Source: an archaeon (GTDB lineage: Archaea; Hydrothermarchaeota; Hydrothermarchaeia; JALTZZ01; JALUTC01). Taken from it: a stretch of 12,763 nt of DNA. Location of the stretch: assembly GCA_027051265.1 (NCBI GenBank), contig JALTZH010000157.1, positions 1-12,763 of the forward strand. Reading direction: 5' to 3'. The notes beneath the pieces were generated by a model. It did not search any database and had not been told where the DNA came from. It saw only the letters and a list, made by a program, of their open reading frames with translations. The position numbers were made by a program, and so were the translations under genes. Positions 6,211 through 12,763 of this stretch are shown in pieces. Numbering within the stretch: the stretch's first letter is position 1; each line of letters begins with the position of its first letter.

Positions 6211-7359
6211 TCATTTGATATAAAGTTTTAAGAGTTTTAAAAAGAGTTTAAAAGTTTTACGAGATGTTGCAAATTCCAATAAAAATCTGTAAGGTTTATC
6301 GGTATTAGAATATTTAGATATAAATTTTTCTATATCCTGATTTTTTGTCTCTTTTAAAAGTTCTTCAAATTCTGTCTGCGATGCTTTTAAGAAGATATTT
6401 CTGAGAAATTTATGTGCATTGATCTCGAATCTATATTTTTCGATGAATCTTTTTTGATAGTGATTTACGAAAAAGTTTTTCGAATAATCTTCTAAATCTA
6501 AAGATTTTAATACAGCTTTTTTTGCAACTCTTGCAGCGTAGTAACTATATACTATACCACCTCCAGTACTAAACTTAACTTGACCAGCAGAATTTCCTAG
6601 CAAAAATCCATGTTCGAAACAAATTTCTCTAAGCATTTCTAAGGGTATATAAGAAGTATAAATCTTATGGGGATTTAGCCTTAAACTCTTCATAAACGTT
6701 ATAAGTTTTTCTCTTGAATTTCTTCTAGAACCAATTGCTACTTCGTACCTATTTTTCCTATATAAGATCCATGCAAAAAAACTTTTTGAGATATCTTTTA
6801 ATACAAAAATATGTGCAACGTTTTTGTCTAGATTTATTTCTTTTACATATGTTTTAGATATTTCTACGATGTCTCTTTTATGATCCAATCCAAAACTCTT
6901 AGCAACTATTCCATTTACACCATCACATCCAATAAGAATTTTTGTGACGTATGTATCCTTGTTCGTTAAAACTTTTATACCATTATTCACTCTTTTACAG
7001 CCTATAACTTTAATACCAGTTTGTACGATGCTTCCATAAGTATTAATCTCTCTATACAAATAATTATCAAAAAGAACTCTATTTAGTACGTATCCTTTTA
7101 CATCTTTTGTAATTATACTTAAACAATCTTTTTTAGTATATATTTTAAATCCATATATTTTGTTTTCAACTATTTTTTCATCAAGTTTTAATCCTAAATC
7201 GTTTAAACCTTCTTTCGTAATTAAACCAGTACAATAAGGGTTACCAACGAATTTATCTTCCTCTAAAATTTTCATAGAAATTCCTGTATTACAAAGCTCT
7301 CTTCCTAACAATAAACCAGCAGCTCCTGCACCAACTATTATGACATCAAGACTCTTCAT
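6211..7359 (-). CDS. Geranylgeranyl reductase family FAD-dependent oxidoreductase
   Basis: Members of this family saturate the double bonds of archaeal isoprenoid lipid chains or of geranylgeranyl diphosphate, with FAD as prosthetic group and acting at the membrane. The 382-residue product has the N-terminal Rossmann motif IIVGAGAAG (Gly10, 12, 15). Cys43 in PYCTGLI matches the conserved cysteine of the family. GCDG lies at 144-147, and the second FAD motif at 253-269 is LLGNSAGQVKFSTGGGI. The usual GDAAG is GNSAG here, with Asn256 in place of the aspartate expected to bind the FAD ribityl chain. A basic helical C-terminal part of about 100 residues follows. It is transcribed away from SRP54 and towards beta-RFAP synthase. 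The exact lipid substrate cannot be told; a tRNA or quinone-linked oxidoreductase is a less likely alternative. Confidence 0.8.
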   Translation of the reverse strand: MKSLDVIIVGAGAAGLLLGRELCNTGISMKILEEDKFVGNPYCTGLITKEGLNDLGLKLDEKIVENKIYGFKIYTKKDCLSIITKDVKGYVLNRVLFDNYLYREINTYGSIVQTGIKVIGCKRVNNGIKVLTNKDTYVTKILIGCDGVNGIVAKSFGLDHKRDIVEISKTYVKEINLDKNVAHIFVLKDISKSFFAWILYRKNRYEVAIGSRRNSREKLITFMKSLRLNPHKIYTSYIPLEMLREICFEHGFLLGNSAGQVKFSTGGGIVYSYYAARVAKKAVLKSLDLEDYSKNFFVNHYQKRFIEKYRFEINAHKFLRNIFLKASQTEFEELLKETKNQDIEKFISKYSNTDKPYRFLLEFATSRKTFKLFLKLLKLYIK

Positions 7360-7399
7360 ATATAGAGACTTTTGTTGAAAACACTTAATATTTTTTATG
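7358..7399. promoter_or_regulatory. Compact divergent promoter between the GGR-family gene and SRP54
   Basis: Only 37 bp separate the two start codons. A plus-strand TATA element, ATATATA (7358-7364), overlaps the minus-strand start codon and predicts SRP54 initiation near 7387, a leader of about 10 nt. A minus-strand TATA element, ATAAAAAA (7398-7391), overlaps the SRP54 start codon and predicts initiation near 7368 for the reductase gene. No Shine-Dalgarno is visible for either, consistent with nearly leaderless mRNAs. The spacing arguments are mine; no start sites are mapped. Confidence 0.45.
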
Positions 7400-8686
7400 A
7401 GTTTAGAAAAATTAAGTGATGGTTTAAAAAATGTAGTAAAAAAAATAATGGAATCTGTTCTTATAGATGATAGACTTATAAACGAAGTTGTAAGAGATTT
7501 ACAAAAAGTTTTAATATCTGCTGATGTAAACGTTAAACTTGTATTAGAACTTTCAAACAGAATAAAAGAACGTGCTAGAAAAGAAAAGTCAAAACTTGAT
7601 AAAAAGCAGAGAATTGTAAAAATCTTATATGAAGAATTGGTTAAAATACTTGGTAAGAAAAAGGAACTAAAACTTAGAAAGATGAAAATAATGCTTCTTG
7701 GATTACAAGGAAGTGGTAAAACTACGACAGCTGCAAAACTTGCAAGATATTTTCAGAAAAAAGGTTTATCTTCAAGCGTTCTATGTCTCGATACGTATAG
7801 ACCTGCAGCGTATGAACAGTTACTCCAGCTTCTTAAACCATACAATATTAGAGTTTATGGAGATGCTGATGAAAAAAATCCAATTAAAATTGCAGAGAAA
7901 TTTATAAATAAAATAAAATCAGATGTTGTAATAATAGATACAGCAGGAAGACATAAAAATCAAGAATCGTTATTTAATGAAATGAAAGAGCTTGATAGGA
8001 TAATTAAACCTGATGAAAAATTTTTAGTTATAGATGCTACTATAGGACAAGCAGCTAAGGATCAAGCATCCGCTTTTCATAGAGAGGTAGGAATTACTGG
8101 AATAATTGTAACAAAACTCGATGGTTCAGCAAAAGGAGGTGGCGCTTTAACAGCTGTTGCTGAAACTGGTGCACCGATACTTTTTATTGGTACTGGAGAA
8201 AAAATCGAAGAGTTTGAGGAATTTGATCCCGATAAGTTTATTTCAAGACTTATTGGATTAGGTGATATTTCCACGTTATTGGAAAAAGCAAAAGAGGTTA
8301 TAAAAGAAGAAGAAATCGAGAGAATGATGAAACATGAAATAACTTTACTAGATTTAGAGAATCAGATCGAAAATATTATGAAGATGGGAAAACTTAAGGA
8401 TTTGATTAAGATGATACCCGGCTTTTCTCTGTTCATGAGTAAGGAATTTGCAGACTTAACGGAACAAAAAATGAAAAGTTATTTAGTTATATTGAAATCG
8501 ATGACAAAGGAAGAAAAACTTAATCCAAAAATAATAAACTCGTCAAGAATAAGAAGGATAGCTTTTGGTTCTGGAAAATCAATAGAAGAAGTTAGAGAGT
8601 TGTTAAAATATTATAATCAGATGAAGAAGGCTATGAAACTTATGAAAAGAGGTCGAATACCCTTACCTTTCGGATTTAGATTTTAA
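7397..8686 (+). CDS. Signal recognition particle 54 kDa protein (SRP54)
   Basis: The GTPase of the signal recognition particle, which binds 7S RNA and nascent hydrophobic signal sequences and docks with FtsY at the membrane. The 429-residue product has all three domains: an N-terminal helical bundle (about 1-90), a G domain with LLGLQGSGKTTTAAKLA (100-116), CLDTYRPAAYEQL (130-142), DTAGR (181-185), TKLDG (239-243) and FIGTGE, and the linker motif GLGD (287-290). The C-terminal M domain is methionine-rich, with the RNA-binding helix-turn-helix SSRIRRIAFGSGKSIEEV before the basic tail. Length and order are typical of archaeal SRP54. The gene diverges from the GGR-family gene across 37 bp, and cdhD starts 32 bp after its stop. 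It is assigned with high confidence. Confidence 0.97.
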   Translation: MSLEKLSDGLKNVVKKIMESVLIDDRLINEVVRDLQKVLISADVNVKLVLELSNRIKERARKEKSKLDKKQRIVKILYEELVKILGKKKELKLRKMKIMLLGLQGSGKTTTAAKLARYFQKKGLSSSVLCLDTYRPAAYEQLLQLLKPYNIRVYGDADEKNPIKIAEKFINKIKSDVVIIDTAGRHKNQESLFNEMKELDRIIKPDEKFLVIDATIGQAAKDQASAFHREVGITGIIVTKLDGSAKGGGALTAVAETGAPILFIGTGEKIEEFEEFDPDKFISRLIGLGDISTLLEKAKEVIKEEEIERMMKHEITLLDLENQIENIMKMGKLKDLIKMIPGFSLFMSKEFADLTEQKMKSYLVILKSMTKEEKLNPKIINSSRIRRIAFGSGKSIEEVRELLKYYNQMKKAMKLMKRGRIPLPFGFRF

Positions 8687-8705
8687 CCATTGTTTTTTGT
8701 AATGG
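8687..8705 (+). terminator. Small T-loop hairpin after SRP54
   Basis: CCATT (8687-8691) pairs with AATGG (8701-8705), extended inward by two G-T pairs around a loop of T. It begins directly after the SRP54 stop. It could act as a weak terminator or processing signal, or be chance. No convincing TATA box lies at the proper distance before cdhD, so read-through from SRP54 seems likely. Confidence 0.25.
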
Positions 8706-8718
8706 TGTTTAAATTTTT

Positions 8719-9909
8719 ATGGATTTAAAAGAAATTTTAAAGTTGGTAGAAGAACTTGAGCTAGAGAACGTAAAAGTTGAAGCGGATGAAATTTTTATCG
8801 ATTTAAAACAACAGATTTATAAGATATTCCAAGAATATAAAATAGTAAAACCGACTGAAAAAAAAGTTCCTGAAAAGAAAAGAAAGGAAAAACTTCCAGT
8901 AGAAAAAAAACTTTTAATATACAAACCAAGAAAATATGAGTATCGAGGATATGTAGAAGAGGTTCAAATCGGTGCAACAAAATCTGAAGGAGGAAGTAGA
9001 GACTACGTTATAAAAATAGGTGGTCAAAGAACTCTTTACTTCTTTGAAGGTGGTATCAAGAATAGACCTGTTGTATCAATAGATGTTTTCGATATGCCTC
9101 AACCACAATTCCCAAAACAGTTAAGAGAGGTTTGGCAAGAATATTGGAACAATCCAGTAGTTTGGGCGAAGAAAGCATTGGAATTCGGAGCAGATTTAGT
9201 TACGATACATCTCGTATCTACGGATCCGAAAATTAAGGATACATCACCTCAAGAAGCAGCTAGAACAGTTGAAAATATTTTACAAGAGATTAAGGCTCCT
9301 ATAATAGTTGGAGGAAGTGGTGATCCAGATAAAGATCCAAAAGTATTTGAAAAAGTTGCAGAAGTTGCGAGTGGTGAAAGAATTTTAATCGCATCAGCTA
9401 GTTTAGATATGGATTATAAAAAAGTTGCACGTGTCGTAAAAGAGTATAATCATAACGTTATTTCATGGATTTCTATGGATATCAATGATCAGAAAATGCT
9501 TAATAGATTATTACTTGCAGAAGGTGTTCCTAGAAATTGTATCGTTCAAGATCCAACAACAGCAGCGTTAGGGTATGGTTTAGAATATACGTACTCCTTA
9601 ATACAAAGAATAAAGATCAACGCCTTAATGGCTAACGATAAAGAGCTACAATTCCCAATTTCATGTGGAGTAACAAACAATTGGGCAGCTAGAGAAGCAT
9701 GGATGAAAGAACCTAAATGGGGAGATAAAAAGTTTAGAGGAATTCTTTGGGAAATAACCGGAGCTATAACTGTCCTATCGGCAGGTGCTGATTTACTTAT
9801 GATGTTACATCCATATTCAGTTAAAGTTATAAAAGAGATAATATTAACATTGTTCGATAAAAAAAATGGAAAGAAAAAAATAGATTATAAGAAATGGCTA
9901 GAAGTTTAG
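8719..9909 (+). CDS. cdhD: CODH/acetyl-CoA synthase (ACDS) delta subunit, corrinoid protein small subunit
   Basis: With the gamma subunit CdhE this subunit forms the corrinoid iron-sulfur protein that carries a methyl group between tetrahydro(methano)pterin and the acetyl-CoA synthase nickel site in the Wood-Ljungdahl pathway. The 396-residue product has an acidic N-terminal segment, a lysine-rich linker at about 41-65, and the TIM-barrel-type core. Core blocks include IGGQRTLYFFEGGIKNRPV (about 100-118), the long DMPQPQFPKQLREVW stretch, IVGGSGDPDKDP, and NCIVQDPTTAALGYGLEYTYSL. The last lies in a well-conserved region. ATG 8719 follows a weak GGTG at 8704-8707. No cdhA, B, C or E gene is in the window, so this subunit is separated from the rest of its complex. 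It overlaps the DUF996 gene by 16 bp. Confidence 0.93.
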   Translation: MDLKEILKLVEELELENVKVEADEIFIDLKQQIYKIFQEYKIVKPTEKKVPEKKRKEKLPVEKKLLIYKPRKYEYRGYVEEVQIGATKSEGGSRDYVIKIGGQRTLYFFEGGIKNRPVVSIDVFDMPQPQFPKQLREVWQEYWNNPVVWAKKALEFGADLVTIHLVSTDPKIKDTSPQEAARTVENILQEIKAPIIVGGSGDPDKDPKVFEKVAEVASGERILIASASLDMDYKKVARVVKEYNHNVISWISMDINDQKMLNRLLLAEGVPRNCIVQDPTTAALGYGLEYTYSLIQRIKINALMANDKELQFPISCGVTNNWAAREAWMKEPKWGDKKFRGILWEITGAITVLSAGADLLMMLHPYSVKVIKEIILTLFDKKNGKKKIDYKKWLEV

Positions 9910-10397
9910 ATTTAAAACATGCAAAAAAATATGGTTTCATAGGATCAATATTATATCTGGGTAGCATAATTCCTTACATTGGATGGTTCGTATATATAGT
10001 AGGGATAGCTTTTGTGTTGAGAGCTTTAAAAATACTTTCAGAAATATTTAATGATAAAAAACCTTTTAATTATTATTTTATCGGTATAACAATTGGTACT
10101 ATTGCAATCTTTATCTCTTCAATACTTATTGGTATACATTATGGAAACTTTAACAAGATGGCTATATATACTTTTGTGTTATGGTTACTGTTTATAATTT
10201 CAGCATGGTTAATTAGAAAAAGTTTAATATTCATATCTAAGTATACAAAAATAAATTTATTTAAAACTACGGGTAACGTTTTTCTGATTGGTGCATTTTT
10301 AACAATGGTTCTAATAGGATTTCTCATAATCGTTGTAGCGGTTATACTTCAAATTCTTTCGTTTAGATCGTTACCAGAATCTTTAAATGAAAAATAA
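9894..10397 (+). CDS. DUF996 family membrane protein
   Basis: A 167-residue hydrophobic protein of unknown function. It has a hydrophobic N-terminal stretch (about 14-42) with a short break at PYIGW, which may be one bent or two short membrane helices. Further helices lie at about 61-82, 89-107 and 127-152. Basic residues (RKS, KYTK) lie between helices three and four. The opening LKHAKKYGFIGSILYLGSIIPYIGW and the linker LRALKILSEIFNDKKPF fit the DUF996 family of archaeal membrane proteins. I recognise the family by pattern only. No catalytic residue stands out. It starts inside the end of cdhD with a 16-bp overlap in another frame, so it is probably co-translated with cdhD. Whether it helps that enzyme or simply shares the transcript cannot be told. 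It converges on glyS with 20 bp between stops. Confidence 0.7.
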   Translation: MARSLDLKHAKKYGFIGSILYLGSIIPYIGWFVYIVGIAFVLRALKILSEIFNDKKPFNYYFIGITIGTIAIFISSILIGIHYGNFNKMAIYTFVLWLLFIISAWLIRKSLIFISKYTKINLFKTTGNVFLIGAFLTMVLIGFLIIVVAVILQILSFRSLPESLNEK

Positions 10398-10417
10398 AAA
10401 GATATTTTCTTCTTAAT

Positions 10418-12124
10418 TCAAAGGGCACATGCTTTTTGGTAACGTTTCTCTTTCAAGAAATTTTCAACTACTTTAACGACATCTTCAATTTTAACTCGAA
10501 TTTGTTCCTTAGTATCTCTAAATCGTATTGTTACGGAGTTATCCTTAAGCGTATCAAAATCTACGGTAATTGCAAAAGGTATTCCAAGTTCATCCGCTTT
10601 GTAATATCTTTTTCCTATCGTATCTTTTTCATCGTATATCGCGTATAAACCATTGTTTTTAAACTCTTCATAAATTTTTAGTGCAATAGCGTTCAATTCA
10701 TCCTTGTTTACGAGAGGAAAAACCGCAACAGTTATTGGAGCAATTTCAGGTTTGAGTGTTAATACCATACGACCATCTATCTCTTTTAAATTATTATCTA
10801 GTAGGCAATACAATATTCTATCTATACCAAATGATGGTTCAACAACATGAGGAATAAGTTTTTCTCCAACTATTCTTTGTTCAACGCGTTTTAGTTTAAC
10901 GTATCTTTCATCAAGAATTATTGTATCGTTTTCTAATTCAATTATTACTTTCCCTTTCTTTTTAAACTCTTCAACGTATTTTTCATTCTTTAAAATTTCT
11001 AGAATTTGTTTTGCTTTCTTTTTAAACGTTTTTCCAATTAACGTAAGATTTGGTTCTAATATTTCTTTTTTAATAATAATAGGTCTTTCATATGTAACAA
11101 ACGCTTTCAATTCTTTTTTGCTATGAATCTCATGCATCCTTAAGTCATAATCTCCTCTATAAGCAATACCTGCAACTTCTATCCATCCATATCTTTTTGT
11201 TTTAATTTCACAATCCCACGCATCTCTAGCATAATGTGCTAGTTCTTCTTTTGAATGTTGTCTGAATCTTATATTGTTTTCATCAATTCCTATTTGTTTA
11301 AGAAATATTTTTGTTAAAACAATACAATACGCAAAAGCTTCATTGATAAATATTCCTCTATCAACAGCCTCTCTAGCGGTAATCTTATATTCTTGGTTAT
11401 TATTTGTAATTAAATATAAGTTTTCATTTTCATAATATTTAAAACGACTATATTTTCTTTCCTTAGGATTAATAAACAGTTCAAGCTCTGCTTGAGTAAA
11501 TTCTCTCAATCTTATTAAACCTTGTCTTGGTGAAATTTCATTTCGATAAGATTTACCTATCTGTACAATACCAAATGGAAGTTTTCTTCTAGCAAAATCA
11601 TATAATCTATTAAAGAGGATAAAAATATTTTGTGCAGTTTCTGGTCTTAAATATCCAGTTCTTGAATTAAGTGGTCCAATATATGTTTTAAACATGAGAT
11701 TAAACATTATTATCTTTGATAATTTTCCACCACATTTTTTGCAACAAATCTTTTCCAGAAGTTTTTCCATCTCATCTAACGAAAGATTTTTCGTATCTAT
11801 TTTTAATTCTTCTTCTATCAAATGATCTGCTCTATATGCTTGTTTACAATTGTTACAATAAACTAGAGGATCTATAAAATTTTCAACATGACCGCTCGCT
11901 ATAAACACCTCTTCTGGTGCAATTGTTGGTGAAGATATCTCAAAGAATCCTTCTTTTATACAAAAGATTTCACGCCATTTATTTTCTATCTTATTTTTAA
12001 GGATACATCCAAGTGGACCATAATCGAAAAACCCTGATACACCACCGTATATTTCATATGCTGGATATACAAACCCATGTTTGATTGCAAATTCCAAAAC
12101 CTTATCTCTATCATCCTTTTCCAT
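10418..12124 (-). CDS. glyS: Glycyl-tRNA synthetase (class II, archaeal/eukaryal alpha2 type)
   Basis: Charges tRNA-Gly with glycine in the cytosol. The 568-residue product is full length for the single-chain homodimer type, not the bacterial alpha2beta2 enzyme. It opens with KHGFVYPAYEIYGGVSGFFDYGPLG, the family hallmark. Two CxxC pairs, Cys90/93 and Cys128/131, flank an insert and probably bind zinc. Class II motif 2 is at about 192-213 (SYRNEISPRQGLIRLREFTQAE) and motif 3 at 429-436 (EPSFGIDR). The C-terminal anticodon-binding domain runs from about 460, with APITVAVFPL and DEKDTIGKRYYKADELGIPF. The gene stands alone on the minus strand: it converges on the DUF996 gene and diverges from the TSUP transporter. 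Confidence 0.97.
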   Translation of the reverse strand: MEKDDRDKVLEFAIKHGFVYPAYEIYGGVSGFFDYGPLGCILKNKIENKWREIFCIKEGFFEISSPTIAPEEVFIASGHVENFIDPLVYCNNCKQAYRADHLIEEELKIDTKNLSLDEMEKLLEKICCKKCGGKLSKIIMFNLMFKTYIGPLNSRTGYLRPETAQNIFILFNRLYDFARRKLPFGIVQIGKSYRNEISPRQGLIRLREFTQAELELFINPKERKYSRFKYYENENLYLITNNNQEYKITAREAVDRGIFINEAFAYCIVLTKIFLKQIGIDENNIRFRQHSKEELAHYARDAWDCEIKTKRYGWIEVAGIAYRGDYDLRMHEIHSKKELKAFVTYERPIIIKKEILEPNLTLIGKTFKKKAKQILEILKNEKYVEEFKKKGKVIIELENDTIILDERYVKLKRVEQRIVGEKLIPHVVEPSFGIDRILYCLLDNNLKEIDGRMVLTLKPEIAPITVAVFPLVNKDELNAIALKIYEEFKNNGLYAIYDEKDTIGKRYYKADELGIPFAITVDFDTLKDNSVTIRFRDTKEQIRVKIEDVVKVVENFLKEKRYQKACAL

Positions 12125-12290
12125 AAATTATATAAGAAAATTTTAATCTAGATTTTAAATAAAAATTATAACGTTAAAAATCTATAATCTATAAGCTATA
12201 AAAACTTATATTCAAAAAATTTATACATTTTATGATATAAGCGTAAGATTTAAATATCTTTGCTTTTAATATTAAATTTGGTGAGATTGT
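12125..12290. promoter_or_regulatory. Divergent intergenic region with the glyS and TSUP promoters
   Basis: A minus-strand TATA-like ATTTAAAA (12160-12153) predicts glyS initiation near 12130, a leader of about 6 nt. A plus-strand TTTAAATA (12249-12256) predicts initiation near 12278 for the transporter, followed by the Shine-Dalgarno-like GGTGAG (12280-12285) before ATG 12291. Between them, TATAAG (12190-12195) pairs with CTTATA (12205-12210) across a nine-base loop, and the short direct repeat CTATAA occurs three times around 12182-12201. No gene is visible. Confidence 0.45.
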
Positions 12291-12763
12291 ATGGCATTTG
12301 AAGTTACCTGGTTTGAAGGAACTGCTACCGATGGTACTCCTATAAAAATAACATTCAATCCTCTTCTATACTTTCTATGGTGCATATGGGTAGGATGGAT
12401 ATTCTCAACAGTAGGAGCATTTGGAGGAATAATGGCAGGATTTGGTCATATAACAGTTTTAGGTATTAGATCGGCTGCTGCTGCTTTAAAAGGAAAAACC
12501 GTTGTAATTCCAGGAAGAGGAGAAGTAGAGGTTCCAAAATATGTAGGTTCTGATATGATAAGAGCAGCAAATTCTTCATTAACGTTGATCAACGGTTTAA
12601 CTACGGTTATAGGCTATCATCTACAAAAAAGACTTGTATGGCCTGCTGGTTTTTACTTAGGTTTAGGTATGGTTATAGGAGCTCAACTAGCTGTTTTAGC
12701 AACTGCTGGAATGCCTTTAAAACAATATGTAGGTTACTTTGGTTTGGCAGCATTTGCAGTTTC
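12291..12763 (+). CDS. TSUP (TauE/SafE-like) family permease, N-terminal part
   Basis: The frame is open from ATG 12291 to the window edge, giving 157 complete codons with no stop; the C-terminal part is missing. The protein starts MAFEVTWFEGTATDGTPIKI, followed by a long hydrophobic, glycine-rich stretch at about 25-58 (GWIFSTVGAFGGIMAGFGH). A hydrophilic segment with GRGEVEVPKYVGSDMIRAANSS separates it from further membrane segments at about 95-108, 116-137 and near the cut end. This arrangement matches the sulfite/sulfonate exporter-like TSUP permeases found in sulfur-metabolising prokaryotes, as I remember them. Substrate and direction of transport cannot be seen from the sequence. The call is by overall pattern, and only about half the protein is present. 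Confidence 0.6.
   Translation, partial: MAFEVTWFEGTATDGTPIKITFNPLLYFLWCIWVGWIFSTVGAFGGIMAGFGHITVLGIRSAAAALKGKTVVIPGRGEVEVPKYVGSDMIRAANSSLTLINGLTTVIGYHLQKRLVWPAGFYLGLGMVIGAQLAVLATAGMPLKQYVGYFGLAAFAV

Noticed and set aside
1-12763. CRISPR array, insertion sequence, prophage or tRNA gene
   Set aside because: No regularly spaced repeats, transposase or integrase motifs, terminal inverted repeats or tRNA cloverleaf were found by reading both strands.

Overview
The window comes from a strongly AT-rich archaeal chromosome (G+C roughly 30% by eye, not computed). The archaeal origin is clear from a eukaryal/archaeal-type glycyl-tRNA synthetase, an archaeal SRP54, a beta-RFAP synthase (methanopterin pathway), a CODH/acetyl-CoA synthase delta subunit (CdhD), a geranylgeranyl-reductase-family lipid enzyme, and TATA-box promoters, several predicting leaderless or short-leader mRNAs. 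The myo-inositol-1-phosphate synthase closely matches the Archaeoglobus fulgidus enzyme as I remember it, with all recalled catalytic lysines present. Together with CdhD, methanopterin and a partial TSUP (TauE/SafE-like) transporter, this suggests an Archaeoglobi-like or related anaerobe with the Wood-Ljungdahl pathway, probably thermophilic. The base composition is lower in G+C than the cultured Archaeoglobus I know, so the lineage stays open.

Layout. 1-434 has no gene but contains a hairpin (about 196-239) that carries the only two CpG dinucleotides of that stretch. 435-1016 is an orphan TrpG/PabA-type glutamine amidotransferase. 1141-2319 plus stop is inositol-1-phosphate synthase with its own promoter and a strong Shine-Dalgarno. 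2391-6200 is a tight four-gene run: feoB (Fe2+ importer), a DtxR-like/FeoA fusion regulator, a 95-residue ferritin-like protein related to encapsulin cargo ferritins, and beta-RFAP synthase. The spacings are 1 bp, 6 bp and an ATGA overlap. An imperfect inverted repeat with DtxR-box-like half-sites brackets the feoB TATA box. Convergent to this run, after only 10 bp, is a geranylgeranyl-reductase-family flavoprotein (7359-6211). It diverges from SRP54 (7397-8686) across 37 bp. cdhD (8719-9909) and an overlapping four-helix DUF996 membrane protein follow. glyS (12124-10418) converges on that pair with 20 bp between stops. A TSUP-family permease starts at 12291 and runs off the end.

How the genes fit together. 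The feo run reads as an iron unit: import (FeoB), sensing with FeoA-type modulation (DtxR-FeoA), and ferrous iron oxidation or buffering (the ferritin-like protein). No encapsulin shell gene is in the window. The other genes are core archaeal physiology: C1 metabolism (beta-RFAP synthase for the pterin carrier, CdhD for methyl transfer to acetyl-CoA synthase), lipid and solute synthesis (GGR-family enzyme, inositol phosphate synthase), protein targeting (SRP54) and translation (GlyRS). No tRNA, rRNA, CRISPR array, insertion sequence or obvious mobile element was seen.
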